DNA of 62,489 nucleotides from CAVRZY01 sp963725415 (GCA_963725415.1 CAVRZY010000192.1:1-62489); one strand, 5' to 3'. Shown: positions 33,717-43,676, counted from the first letter of the stretch. Notes: a model not told the origin generated them from the sequence alone. Numbers and translations: made by a program.

Positions 33717-36700
33717 TCAGGGTGAATGCAGCCGCAGCGCTGCGGCCACCGCGCCGGGGTCTTCGAGTTCCGGGAACGCCTCGGCAGGGTAGATTGCCCA
33801 GCCCTCGAGGAACTTCAGGTATCGCTTGCCCGCTTCGTTGGCGGCGAAGCGCGTCTCGCGCGTGACTGCCGCCCAGCCGGCGTCGGGGTACGAGTACAGA
33901 GTCACCAGGAGCGAGCCGGAGTCCGGGTCCCACAGGCGCACAGTGTTGTCATCCGAGAGGGAGGCCACTACGCGGCCATCGGCGCGCCAGGCCACCGAGC
34001 GCACCCAATCTTCATGCCCGGTGAGGGTGCGGAGGAGCGTGCCGGAGTCGGGGTCCCACAGCCGCACGGTTTGGTCCTCGGAGGCGGAGGCCAGCAGGCG
34101 GCGGTCGGCGTGCCAGGCCACGGACCACACTGGTCCCTCATGCCCGGTGAGCGTGCGGAGGAGCGCGCCGGAGTCGGGGTCCCACAGCCGCACGGTGTTA
34201 TCAGGGGAGCCGGAGGCCATGAGGTGCCCATCGGCGCGCCAGGCTACCGAGAGTACCGAATCTTCATGCCCGGTGAGGGTGCGGAGGAGCGCGCCGGACT
34301 CCCACAGCCGCACGGTTTTGTCAGCGGAGGCGGAGGCCAGCAGGCGCCCATCGGCGCGCCAGGCCACGGAGAACACGGTCCCCTCGTGCCCGGTGAGGGT
34401 GCGGAGGAGCGCGCCCGAGTCGGGGTCCCACAGCCGCACGGTGTTGTCAACCGAGGCGGAGGCCAGCAGGCGTCCATCGGCGCGCCAGGCCACGGAGAGC
34501 ACGAGCCCCTCGTGCCCGGTTAGGGTGCGGAGGAGCGCGCCGGAGTCGGGGTTCCACAGCCGCACGGTATTGTCATCGGAGGCGGAGGCTAGCAGGCACC
34601 CATCGGCGCGCCAAGCCACCGAGCGCACCCAATCTTGATGCCCGGTGAGGGTGCGGAGGAGCGCGCCGGAGTCGGGAACCCACAGCCGCACGGTATTGTC
34701 ATCGGAGGCGGAGGCCAGCAGGCGGCCATCTGCGCGCCAGGCCACGGAGAACCCGAGCCCCTCGTGCCCGGTGAGGGTGCGGAGGAGCGCGCCGGAGTCG
34801 GCCTCCCACAGGCGCGCGGTTCGGTCAGCGCCGGCGGAGGCCAGCAGGCGGCCATCTGCGCGCCAGGCCACCGAGCGCACCCCACCTTCATGCCCGGTGA
34901 GGGTGCGGAGGAGCGCGCCGCAGTCGGCCTCCCACACCCGCACGGTTTTGTCCTCGGAGGCGGAGGCCACGAGGTGCCCATCGGCGCGCCAGGCCACCGA
35001 CAGCACCCCGTCTTCATGCCCGGTGAGGGTGCGGAGGAGCCCGCCGGAGTCGGCCTCCCACAGGCGCACGGTGTGGTCCCCGGAGGCGGAGGCCAGCAGG
35101 CGCCCATCGGGGCGCCAGGCCACCGCGCGCACTGGAGCCTCATGCCCGGTGAGGGTGCGGAGGAGCGCGCCGGAGTCGGCCTCCCACAGGCGCACGGTGT
35201 GGTCCCCGGAGGCGGAGGCCAGCAGGCGCCCATCCGGGCGCCAGGCCACTGAGTTGACCCAGTGCTCATGCCCGGTGAGGGTGCGGAGGAGCGCGCCGGA
35301 GTCGGCCTCCCACAGCCGCACGGTTAGGTCAGCGGAGCCGGAGGCCAGCAGGCGCCCATCGGCGCACCAAGCCACCGAGCGCACCCCATCTTCATGCCCG
35401 GCGAGGGCGCGGAGGAGCCCGCCGGAGTCTGCGTCCCACAGCCGCACGGTGTGGTCCTCGGAGGCCGAGGCCAACCGCCCCCCATGGGGATGCCAGGCCA
35501 CCGAGGTCACGCCCGCCGTGTGGCCGCAAAGCAGGCGCCGGCACTGCCCGCCGGCCGCGTCGAATATAGCAACGTTGTTGCCCGTCGCCGCCGCCACCAG
35601 GCGCCCGTCCGGACTGAAGCAAACGTCGTGGAAGGCACCCCATCGGCTGAGTTGTGGCGTCACGCGCGGCGTTAGAACCGCGGGAGCTTCGGGCGCGCCC
35701 TCGCACTCCCGGAACCCTGTCCCGTCCCGTACCGCTCCTCTAACAGTTGAGCCTTCCAGCCCGGTGCGCCAGAACCGAGCATAGCCCAGGTCCGTGTCGC
35801 GCAGGTCCGCGCCGGCAAGATCGCAGCCGTCGATCTCCGCCGCTGCCAGAACGGCCCCGCCGAGTTTCACGCCGTGCGCCTGCACCTCACGCCATTTCGC
35901 CAGCGTGAGATCAGCGCCGGCCAGGTCGGCGCCATCCAAACGCATCTTATTCCATTGGCAGCCGGCCAGGGCGGCCTTCTGCAGGTTCGCGCCCGAGAGG
36001 TCAATCCCTCTCAACACCAGGCCGGCAAGCGAGGCGCCTTCCAGCTCGATCTGTCGCGGCCGCACCTCGTCTCTCGCCGCCGAGGCGTTCCACATAAGGA
36101 ACGCATTCTCGCTGACCTGCCGCTCGTAGGGAAGCTCGAGGATCGCGGCGGCCGCTCGCGCCGCTTCCAGTTCCCCCGCTAGTTCCCGTAAGAAGCGGAT
36201 CACCTGCGGGCTCAGAGGACGAAGTCGCAAGCCTGTGCCCAACTCGCCCTTCTCGAGGAGCCGCCGCAAGCGGCAGGCCAGGAAGAACTCGAGGAAACTG
36301 CGATGAGGGAACCCATAGTTGCCCTCGGCGTCCCGCGTCAGGAACGAAGCCGTGCGCACCTCGTAGTCAGCTTGCTCCAGGTCGCGCTGCGTTTTGATGC
36401 GGCCGTGCATCAGGTCGGGGAGGGCCTCCTGCAACGCCGTGTAGTGAATGCGGGCCGCGTCAGTCTCCCACAGCCTGGCCGCCAGTTCCTCGACCAGCAG
36501 GCGCCGGTCTTCGCGCGTGATCCGCAGCCGCCAGTCCTGGCGCTGGAACCATTCTTCCGTGTAAGTCTCATAGAGGTGCGCGACCTTGATCTCGCGCTCC
36601 ATCCTCGCCAGCTTTGGCGCGGAACTCACGATCATGTCCAGCAGCACGGGGCGGCTTGAAATGTCGCGCAGGCTCGGCTCGCGCTCGATCAGCCCCGCTA

Positions 36701-38654
36701 CCTCTGCGGCACGCTTGCCGCAGGCGCGGCGCAGGTATTCCTGGATCTGTCCCTCGCTGAAGCCCGGCAGGTACGCGATGCGGTGCTCCCGGCGGCCGAA
36801 GATCTCGCGATACAACTGCGTGCCCTGCTCGCTAAGCTGCGGCTTCTCGCCGCGCAACAACTCCTCGGCCTCGGTTTGCGCCCTGAAGTAGTGGCTGCGG
36901 CAAGTCAGCACGATCTTGGCTTGTCCTGTAGCGGCGCGCAGTATCTGCCGGAAGTTCTCGAGTGTCACGTTCCAGTCCGCCTGCGTGGCCATTTCGTCGA
37001 AGCCGTCGAAGATCAGCACGAAGCGTCCCTCGGCGGTCAGGTGCAGAATAGCCCTCGCATTCACCTGCCGGCCCGCGTTGGCCTGGAAGTGGTGGATCAG
37101 GATGCCTTCCAGGTCCAGTGCCTTGGCTACGTATCGCAGGTCGATGCGGATAGGCTGGCGATGGCGCGCCGGGTCATCGCGGTAGCGCAGGGCCAACTCG
37201 TAGGCCACCTTGCGCGTGAACCACGTCTTGCCCGTGCCGTAGTCGCCCAGCAGCGTCAGCATCACGGCTTCCGAATCCGCGAGGAATTCTTCGAGGTAAG
37301 CCTTGGCCGCCAGCTTTTGGCCGCGCTCTTCCGGCCACAGGTCCGGCTCCACGTACAGGCTTTGGATGGGCTGCCCTTCCACGTCGCGGATCAGCGTCCC
37401 GTTATAGCCGCCCAGGTCCACCAGCCCTGCCAGCAGCTCCTCGTAAGTGCGCAACTCGATGCCCAGCGCGGCGGCGGGTTCCCGCGCCTCGGCCGTGAAG
37501 CCGGATCGGGATACCAGCAGCCCCTGTGCCCCCTCGTGGTCTTTCCGGAAGACCGACAGGCGGGTGTGCAGCGCGTCGATTGCGTCAACGCCGACGGGCT
37601 TGGTGGTGTCCTTGCATTCGCCGACGTACCACACATCCCGGAACCGCCCGCGCTCGCGAGCAATGAAGTCCGTCTGCCGCCCCGCGATCGTGGTGTCCGG
37701 CGTCACTTCGAAATCCATCAACCGGACGACCTCGTAGACCTTCTCCTCGAAGCTCTTTCCCCGGCGATATGCCTCCGCGCCCGCGAGTTCGCGCGCGGTC
37801 TCTCTCGACTCCGCCTTGGCCGGAGCAGCGCCGATGAGGTCGCCGGCCAAGCGGTCGAACTCCCGGCTGATGGGATGGTCCGGGTATTCCCGCGTCCAGA
37901 TTTGCTCTTCGAGCAGCAGCGAGGCTTGCAACGGGATCTGAAAGTCGGGCTTCAGTCCCACGCGCTCCAGCGCGGCCAGGCGCTCGGCCAGCTTACCCGC
38001 AGGCTCCCCCGGGACCATGCTGGCCAGACGCCGCAGCCGCAGTTCCGCCTTGCGCAGCCCGCGGTTCTTCGCTACCGCCGTGAGGGCGGCCTGCACTTCC
38101 TCAGCCCCCTCGATGCCCTGGTGGCTCAAGGTGTAGACCAGCACCACGGTGTCCGGAAGCTGCGCGCTACAGATAGCGCCCACGTCGGTAAGACCGGTGC
38201 GCGAGTCGATCAGGACGAATTGCGGAGTGTAGGTCCGATCGATGGCCTGGCGCAGCGCTTCCAGAAGCTCCGAGCCGTTGGTGCGCTCCCCTCCGAAGAG
38301 CACGTCCCACTTCACCGCGTTGAACCGTTCGAGATAGCGTTTGCCTGTCACGCCGGCCGGGAGCACGCGCATCCGGATGCCCGGGTCTTTTTCGTCCTCA
38401 TAGTCGAGGACAAAAGGCGCGACCTGCCCGACAAGGTCAGCCAAGGGGGCTGCCAGGATGTCGATGGTCCCGCCCTGCGCTTTGCTCCGCAGCCCGGCGA
38501 ACACCGGCAGTTGCAGCAGGCTCCGGGCTTCGAGATCCAGTTCCCAGATGAACACGCTGTGTCCCCGCCGCGCCAGGCTGAATGCCGTATTCACCAGAGC
38601 CAGGGTGCGGCCCACCCCGCCTTTGTACGAGTAGAACGTGACGTAGTAGCTCAT
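33717..38654 (-). CDS. KGGVGR-ATPase/REase/NACHT/pentapeptide/WD40 fusion (STAND protein)
   Basis: A 1645-residue protein. Order: MinD-like KGGVGR-variant ATPase (KGGVGRT at 11-17, FVLIDSRTG near 147-154); Mrr-like PD-(D/E)xK nuclease domain at about 298-405 (Asp329 in TDFIA, GECK at 345-348); NACHT NTPase (Walker A GDYGTGKT at 470-477, Walker B FVLIFDGFDE at 545-554, FPHRSFLEFFLA near 782-793); pentapeptide repeats at about 870-975; fourteen WD40 repeats from about 1005. This is the architecture of NLR-like defence ATPases: WD40 sensor, NACHT switch, nuclease effector. MSYYVTFYSYKGG is taken as the start because its ATG overlaps the stop of the upstream wHTH gene. Expression is probably coupled to that gene and the nitrilase gene. 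Confidence 0.85.
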   Translation of the reverse strand: MSYYVTFYSYKGGVGRTLALVNTAFSLARRGHSVFIWELDLEARSLLQLPVFAGLRSKAQGGTIDILAAPLADLVGQVAPFVLDYEDEKDPGIRMRVLPAGVTGKRYLERFNAVKWDVLFGGERTNGSELLEALRQAIDRTYTPQFVLIDSRTGLTDVGAICSAQLPDTVVLVYTLSHQGIEGAEEVQAALTAVAKNRGLRKAELRLRRLASMVPGEPAGKLAERLAALERVGLKPDFQIPLQASLLLEEQIWTREYPDHPISREFDRLAGDLIGAAPAKAESRETARELAGAEAYRRGKSFEEKVYEVVRLMDFEVTPDTTIAGRQTDFIARERGRFRDVWYVGECKDTTKPVGVDAIDALHTRLSVFRKDHEGAQGLLVSRSGFTAEAREPAAALGIELRTYEELLAGLVDLGGYNGTLIRDVEGQPIQSLYVEPDLWPEERGQKLAAKAYLEEFLADSEAVMLTLLGDYGTGKTWFTRKVAYELALRYRDDPARHRQPIRIDLRYVAKALDLEGILIHHFQANAGRQVNARAILHLTAEGRFVLIFDGFDEMATQADWNVTLENFRQILRAATGQAKIVLTCRSHYFRAQTEAEELLRGEKPQLSEQGTQLYREIFGRREHRIAYLPGFSEGQIQEYLRRACGKRAAEVAGLIEREPSLRDISSRPVLLDMIVSSAPKLARMEREIKVAHLYETYTEEWFQRQDWRLRITREDRRLLVEELAARLWETDAARIHYTALQEALPDLMHGRIKTQRDLEQADYEVRTASFLTRDAEGNYGFPHRSFLEFFLACRLRRLLEKGELGTGLRLRPLSPQVIRFLRELAGELEAARAAAAILELPYERQVSENAFLMWNASAARDEVRPRQIELEGASLAGLVLRGIDLSGANLQKAALAGCQWNKMRLDGADLAGADLTLAKWREVQAHGVKLGGAVLAAAEIDGCDLAGADLRDTDLGYARFWRTGLEGSTVRGAVRDGTGFRECEGAPEAPAVLTPRVTPQLSRWGAFHDVCFSPDGRLVAAATGNNVAIFDAAGGQCRRLLCGHTAGVTSVAWHPHGGRLASASEDHTVRLWDADSGGLLRALAGHEDGVRSVAWCADGRLLASGSADLTVRLWEADSGALLRTLTGHEHWVNSVAWRPDGRLLASASGDHTVRLWEADSGALLRTLTGHEAPVRAVAWRPDGRLLASASGDHTVRLWEADSGGLLRTLTGHEDGVLSVAWRADGHLVASASEDKTVRVWEADCGALLRTLTGHEGGVRSVAWRADGRLLASAGADRTARLWEADSGALLRTLTGHEGLGFSVAWRADGRLLASASDDNTVRLWVPDSGALLRTLTGHQDWVRSVAWRADGCLLASASDDNTVRLWNPDSGALLRTLTGHEGLVLSVAWRADGRLLASASVDNTVRLWDPDSGALLRTLTGHEGTVFSVAWRADGRLLASASADKTVRLWESGALLRTLTGHEDSVLSVAWRADGHLMASGSPDNTVRLWDPDSGALLRTLTGHEGPVWSVAWHADRRLLASASEDQTVRLWDPDSGTLLRTLTGHEDWVRSVAWRADGRVVASLSDDNTVRLWDPDSGSLLVTLYSYPDAGWAAVTRETRFAANEAGKRYLKFLEGWAIYPAEAFPELEDPGAVAAALRLHSP
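33880..35640. repeat. Tandem 126-bp WD40-coding repeats
   Basis: Thirteen close copies plus one diverged copy of a 126-bp unit (42 codons) encode the WD40 propellers. The unit core, CGGTGAGGGTGCGGAGGAG followed by a CGCACGGT segment, is almost unchanged between copies. Differences concentrate in a few codons (residues after GHE and around xDxT before VRLW). One unit (about 34290) is 6 bp shorter. Confidence 0.85.
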
Positions 38655-39313
38655 CTGGCTCCCGCCGGACACAGAACCAGGCTGCGCGTGACCGCCCGGG
38701 TCGTCCTTGCGAGCTCCTTCTCGAACAGGTCTGCCGGGAAGGTGACGACGTTGCTCAGCCAGCCGCGCCTCTCCGCGTACGCACGCCCGGCCCGGCCCAG
38801 CGCAACCCACTTGTTTCGCCCTACTTTGCGGCGCCAGACCACATCGTAAGCCTCAAGCTGCCGCAGTTGCGCCGAGAGGTTGGCCGCCGAGACGCCCAAC
38901 CGGTCGGAAAGCTCTTGGAACGGCGCGCCCGAAGCACTCGCCGCCGCAACCAGCCGCACGATGTCAGGTCCCCGTTCGCGGCTCTCGACGAACCTCCAAG
39001 CCGCTTCCGCCGAGTCCCCCTGCCGGCGAAACCCCTCCGCGAGGCTATCGAGGTGCTCCCAGGTGACCAGTCGCTTCCGGATGGGATCGGCGGCCGGGTA
39101 CTCCCTAGCCTCTAGCGAGTCGGTGACCTCCAGAAGCTGATCGGCCAACTTCTCCCAGTCCCCGCCCTTCGGGTCCCAGAGTTCGTCCAGGAACATCTGG
39201 TGGAACACCACATCGAGAGTCTCCAAGAGGTTAACGTCTTTATTAGCAATGGCTTGGGTGGCAATTTGGGCCACTTCCTGCCACGGTCTGACAAGGAGTT
39301 CCGATACGGTCAT
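38651..39313 (-). CDS. Winged-helix (ArsR/MarR-like) protein
   Basis: 220 residues. The N-terminal half is helical with no family I recognise. The C-terminal half has a winged helix-turn-helix: DIVRLVAAASASGAPFQELS, then DRLGVSAANLSAQLRQLEAY and a wing (VVWRRKVGRNKWVALGRAG). It is probably a DNA-binding regulator of the cassette or a sensor subunit. It starts 19 bp after the nitrilase-like gene and its stop overlaps the start of the giant STAND gene by 4 bp. AT-rich repeats resembling an operator lie just before its start. Confidence 0.7.
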   Translation of the reverse strand: MTVSELLVRPWQEVAQIATQAIANKDVNLLETLDVVFHQMFLDELWDPKGGDWEKLADQLLEVTDSLEAREYPAADPIRKRLVTWEHLDSLAEGFRRQGDSAEAAWRFVESRERGPDIVRLVAAASASGAPFQELSDRLGVSAANLSAQLRQLEAYDVVWRRKVGRNKWVALGRAGRAYAERRGWLSNVVTFPADLFEKELARTTRAVTRSLVLCPAGAR

Positions 39314-39317
39314 GGTA

Positions 39318-39374
39318 ATAGTTAAACGATAGTTAGATGAGACACGGTTTCACATACAATGATAAACTATCATT
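39318..39374. promoter_or_regulatory. Operator-like repeats before the wHTH gene
   Basis: Two direct copies of ATAGTTA begin at 39318 and 39329, one helical turn apart. A perfect inverted repeat AATGATA-AAC-TATCATT (39358-39374) lies 28 bp further on and includes the complementary AACTAT. The tract is much more AT-rich than its surroundings. It spans the end of the nitrilase-like gene and the gap before the wHTH start, a natural place for autoregulation. Confidence 0.45.
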
Positions 39375-40787
39375 TAAGTCAAACACAAGCGGGTCTTCGT
39401 CCTTTTCTGCTTTCCGCGGCTCGCTGTTCCTCCAGGGCAGCCGGAAGAAGCAAGACGCCCTCTGCGCGCCTGCCCTGCCGCAGTTGGCCACGAACGTCGC
39501 CGCCTGCTGCGACCGCACCAGTGCTGTGGCGCGTTCCTCCAGCGGCCTGGCATCCCAGGTCATCGCAGGAACCAGGAAGACGTCGGCCGCGGACTCGATC
39601 AGACACTGCTCCAGCGGTTGGTGGAAAAAGCCGGTGCAAATCGCCACGGCCAGCCGCCCGACCGGGGAATCACAGAACTGTAGGCATGTGCCCCGCTCGA
39701 TCTGCTCCCGCCCGCCGTGTTCGCCGATCCCCAGCTCGGCGAAGAAGGCGGGATTCTCCCTGACGTTCTCCGGAGTGATGTGGAACTCGGCCAGTTTGTC
39801 ATGGTGCCAGAGCTCGTCCCCTTTGTGATCGAGCACCCGTGCCCGGTTGACCCACCCGCCGGCGTCCGCTTCGTGCCAGCTCCCCGCGACAACAAGCACA
39901 ACGCCTCGACCTGCCTCCAGTTCGGTCCGACTCTGACTGCGAAGGAACTGCCGGATGCTCGCCAGCGCCTCGGGCGGGACCCGCAATTCGGGCAGCACCA
40001 GGATCGCTACTCGCCGCTCGGCACATTCCTGGAGCAGGCTCCGCAACCGATCCCCGTTCGGCGCTTCCACGTTCGCCACTCGGAACCGGGCAGCGGTTTC
40101 GCCCGGGAAGCCCACCGCCACCTCCAGGTGGAAGCGGGCTTCCGCCCCCATCGAAGCGATCGCGATGCGGAGTCCGTCAACCCGCGACTCCAACAAGCGC
40201 CAGGTAGCAAGGGGAAGTTGCACCGGTAGCAGTTCGACCTGATCGAAACGCCGCCGCGTGATCGACAGTGCCGGGTGATAGAGCGAGAGCATGTCGCTGA
40301 TCTCTTCTTCCCGGCGCGGCAGTGCGGGAGCACGTTCTATGATTGGGCTGTTTGGCCTGGGCGCGAGCCAAAATTCCTGGCGGCCAAATGCTGGGCCGGA
40401 CGTGGCCGAGTGCCGCGCCGAGGGAGACAGTGTGGTGATGCTCCGCTCGACATGATGGCTCAGCGCTTGAAGAAGCGCCGCGACGGAGACTAGCGCTTCT
40501 CTCGGGGCACGGGCGGCGAGGCGTTGGCGCAAGACGCGCACAACGGCGCCTGAGGCGGTGCTCATTCGGTGGTGGGCCTCAAAGACCTCGCGGAAGGCCT
40601 GAAATCGGTCAGCTCGGAGGTTCAGCAGTCGGTCGTCGTTCTCGCAGTTGAAAAGCTCGGTCCGATGCTGATGGCACAGGCTGTAGCAGTTGACTAGGAT
40701 TTCCAGCAGATTCCCGTTGCGCACGATCTGCTCGGCCAACAGCCGCAGATCATCGAGCAAACCGGGCGTTGGGTTGTTTGGGGGCAC
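39333..40787 (-). CDS. Nitrilase-like (C-N hydrolase) protein with extra N-terminal domain
   Basis: 484 residues. The C-terminal two-thirds carries the nitrilase-superfamily triad: Glu267 in ILVLPELRV, Lys331 in LWHHDKLAEF and Cys384 in VAICTGFF, spaced as in known members. The first 190 residues are helical and unlike any nitrilase N-terminus I know. The superfamily hydrolyses or forms C-N bonds (nitriles, amides, carbamoyl groups). A nitrilase domain is also part of the DRT1 reverse-transcriptase defence proteins, so a role in conflict has a precedent. It is the first gene of the operon with the wHTH and STAND genes and begins about 55 bp before the second gyrB tail. Confidence 0.75.
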   Translation of the reverse strand: MPPNNPTPGLLDDLRLLAEQIVRNGNLLEILVNCYSLCHQHRTELFNCENDDRLLNLRADRFQAFREVFEAHHRMSTASGAVVRVLRQRLAARAPREALVSVAALLQALSHHVERSITTLSPSARHSATSGPAFGRQEFWLAPRPNSPIIERAPALPRREEEISDMLSLYHPALSITRRRFDQVELLPVQLPLATWRLLESRVDGLRIAIASMGAEARFHLEVAVGFPGETAARFRVANVEAPNGDRLRSLLQECAERRVAILVLPELRVPPEALASIRQFLRSQSRTELEAGRGVVLVVAGSWHEADAGGWVNRARVLDHKGDELWHHDKLAEFHITPENVRENPAFFAELGIGEHGGREQIERGTCLQFCDSPVGRLAVAICTGFFHQPLEQCLIESAADVFLVPAMTWDARPLEERATALVRSQQAATFVANCGRAGAQRASCFFRLPWRNSEPRKAEKDEDPLVFDLNDSLSLYVKPCLI

Positions 40788-40841
40788 CGATACAGTCGAT
40801 TCTACACGGACGGTGCCGGTCGGTCACCCTATTGAGCGGAG

Positions 40842-40899
40842 CGAGAACCGCCGCTTCATCGAGGAGAACGCCCTGGACGTGCGGGATTTGGACGTGTGA
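40842..40899 (+). repeat. gyrB 3' tail, copy 2 (between the two islands)
   Basis: 58 bp encoding ENRRFIEENALDVRDLDV and a stop, with no gyrB sequence before it. It closes the first island and opens the second: the stop codon TGA (40897-40899) directly abuts the stop of the convergent HD-PRTase gene at 40900. Confidence 0.8.
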
Positions 40900-43676
40900 T
40901 CAATGTTCGCGCTTCCGTCGTGGGAACAGTGGTGTCCAAGGCGAGTCAGGTAGAGTGCAACGGCTCCATAGAGCAGTGAGCGTCGTTACGGGCGTGTTGT
41001 AGTCGAACACCGTAAGCTGGCCGCAATTCCCATAGCCTAAGAGGCTATCGCGAATCCGTTCCGGGGTCCAGCGTGTCGCTTGGTGCCCAAGGGCGAGCCT
41101 CCCGGCGCGCTCAAACGCGGCTTTTGCGAGCATAGCGTCTTCATGTGTTCCAAACACACGGGACGCTGGTTGGAAGCAACTAAGGTCGGTGGGGCTAACG
41201 ATCCAGGATGAGAAGCGTGGCGGCGATAGAAGCTGGGAAATCGTCCGCTCAACTTCACCCAACCCTTTGCGTGATCCCGTGATGAATAGCAGACCGATCG
41301 GGCATGATCGGAGCGCAGCCAGTTGGCTGCTGCTGAGAGCATCCACGTGCTTCTCCCTGACGGTCCACTCGCACTCTGGCAAACCTACCCATTGCTGCAG
41401 CACCGTTGATGGTTGGCCTCCCCTGCCCACATTGTCCTCGTATAGCAGAAGCGGCACGGCGGCCTCTATTGAGGCCGCACCCTCCAGGACCACAATGTCA
41501 ACGCCTGGAAGAATTCTCCTCACGTCGTCGAAGTAGTATGCCAGATGCTGGCCGGATGCGGTCGGACCTCCAAGGGGAAGGACCTGGACTCTTCTCTCCT
41601 GCGCGTGCGTCTGTTGAATGCCCGCGGCGAGGGCGTCAACAATTGCCGCTCGATTCCAAAAGCGCACATGTGTCAGCGCAGTCACGGCCACCGGAATCTC
41701 GCTTGCGTAGAATTGAACCAGCCACTCCTCGATTCCCGAGGCCGATATGAGCACAGAATCCCCCGACTGAAAGGTCTTGAACCGTTCCGCTAGCTCCTGG
41801 ACCACATCGGCGTAACGGCTTACGAGCTCCCCCTTCCGCCCCGCGCTCTCAAGGTAATCCTTCTGACACGCGATGACCTGAGGTACCGCGAATGTCGCAT
41901 AGCCGCTGGGTCGGCTCCTTGTGAGTGCCTCGGCGAATTCATGCAACTCCCGGGCCACCAACTTAGTTAGCGTCCACGCACGCTCGCCGAACGCCAACCC
42001 GCTTTTCGCTTCAACGACATCCCGGAAGGCAAAGTGCACCGCAATCGCGTACTCCGGCCATGTATACACGTAGCCCACGGTCTTTTGGTCTTCGTATGCC
42101 TCCGACCAGCTCTCGACTTGGTAACGCTCGCTATAATGGCACACACCTGTCTGTTCATCGCCTACAAAAAACCGTGTCTTCTCAGCAATACCTTGGACGT
42201 CCGGAAGGTCGATCAGGACATCATGAGGCCTGATAGAATCAGCTAAGCCCGGCTGTCCAGCGGCTCGCAAGTACTCGGCCGCCCGCTGCACTACCTGGGT
42301 CCGCAAGTCGTTGGGTGATCCCGGCGACTTTTGAGACAAGATTCGTTCCAGTTCCTTCCAGCCCTGTCGAAGCCGCTCGTCTGGCACTTCCGCCAGCGAG
42401 GGACCGAATGCATGAGATCGTATAAAGGAGCGGCGATCCGCGATTGCTTCGAGTAAGTCAAGAGCTGCCTGAGTCTCAGGCGTCGTTTCAGGCGCATCGC
42501 GGAACCAGCGGCGGAGTAGAAAATCCTCGTCGGTGAGGGCAAAGTAGGTTTCGAGTTGACGAAATGACGCCTCGGATGTCTTGAGGAGCTCAAGCACGCG
42601 TTAAGAACCATACCCTCCAGGCACCGTACCTTTTGATGGTAATAAAGCTTTGAATAGAGCAGAAATCGGCTTAGGACTAGTTCCTCAAACGCGCGAGCAC
42701 CACTGGGATGAATCGCCAGTACTTGGATGGTGTCGTCTGGCTGCAATCCTGTGGATGCTATGTACTGCTCCGGTTCGGGTAACTGCTTGAGAGGTACGGG
42801 GACCATGTGGATTTTTTCGAGGATTCGATCCACATCCACCGGCATGGGAAGGCCTGCCATGTAGCAGTCGCGAGGTATGTAGTCAAGCTTGTCAGCGTCC
42901 AAGGCTCCGGAGATTATTTCGCTGAGGTAGGGCGCGCGTGGGTCCCGGGCGCCGACAAGGAGGTGCGCGATTCGGTCGGCGAGGGCGGGTGCATTATCCC
43001 AGCCGGGAACGCCGGTGGTCTCAAGGAGTTGGCCGAATTCGGGCAGGAGGACGATCAGGGCTGAGAAGAGTTCGGCGAGCTTTGGAAGCTTGCCGATTAT
43101 GGTGAAGTAGGACTTAGCGTCGGCCGAGAGCTGCCTGAGAGACACGTCCGGCACGATGGGATCCAACTCAGTGAGGGCGCGCTCGGACAGGTGGCTCAGG
43201 AAGGTATGACCCACGTCATGGACGAGTGCGGCAAGCCGGAGAGCAACTTCGTCTGCGCGAATGATTGGATCTCGAGCGGGTGTTCTTGTTATGGCCGCGC
43301 GTGCACGGGCGTTTCGGTTGATAGCGTCAATGACTCTCTGTGCCTGATGGACAACCCCGACGCTGTGTTCGAAGCGGGAATAATTCGCGCCGGGAAAAAC
43401 ATAGCCAGCCAAACCGAGTTGGCGAATGCGACGCAGCCGCTGAACAACTGGCGAGTCCAAAACGAAGACTTCCCAAGCCTCGAGCCGCACTGTTCGCCAG
43501 ACGGGATCGTTGATGATCTTTGGGGCCGGAGGGCGAGGATTCCTCCTGTGGGCGGTGAGGTAGCGGTCGATTTGAGGCGAGAATACCCGTTGAAGAGCTG
43601 CGCTGACCGCGCCCAGCGAAGGTGGTAAGCCGGGCCTAAGGGGCAGCGGCCTCCGGCTGGACACTGGGCAACTCAT
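40900..43676 (-). CDS. HD (SAMHD1/dGTPase-like) plus phosphoribosyltransferase-like fusion (frameshift near 42600)
   Basis: The 5' part encodes an HD nucleotidase-like domain: DPVWRTVRLEAWEVFVLDSP, VVQRLRRIRQLGLAGYVFPG, RFEHSVG, ALVHDVGHTFLS and DADKLDYIPRD supply the H-HD-D metal site. The frame breaks after KVRCLEGMVLNA; the other frame resumes with LELLKTSEASFRQLETYFAL, then TDEDFLL, a normal continuation of this family. The last 300 residues contain DIVVLEGAASIEAAVPLLLY followed by EDNVGRGGQ, resembling the PRPP loop of conflict-associated phosphoribosyltransferases. Corrected, the protein is about 925 residues. HD enzymes of this class remove phosphates from dNTPs, so a nucleotide-depletion defence role is plausible. 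Confidence 0.7.

Noticed and set aside
33880..35640. Regularly spaced 126-bp repeats that could look like a CRISPR or satellite array.
   Set aside because: They are in frame within one long gene and translate to WD40 repeats; there are no unique spacers.
36783..38849. A long plus-strand open frame (688 codons).
   Set aside because: It is antisense to the KGGVGR/nuclease/NACHT part of the STAND gene, whose motifs are unmistakable; high GC keeps the opposite strand open.
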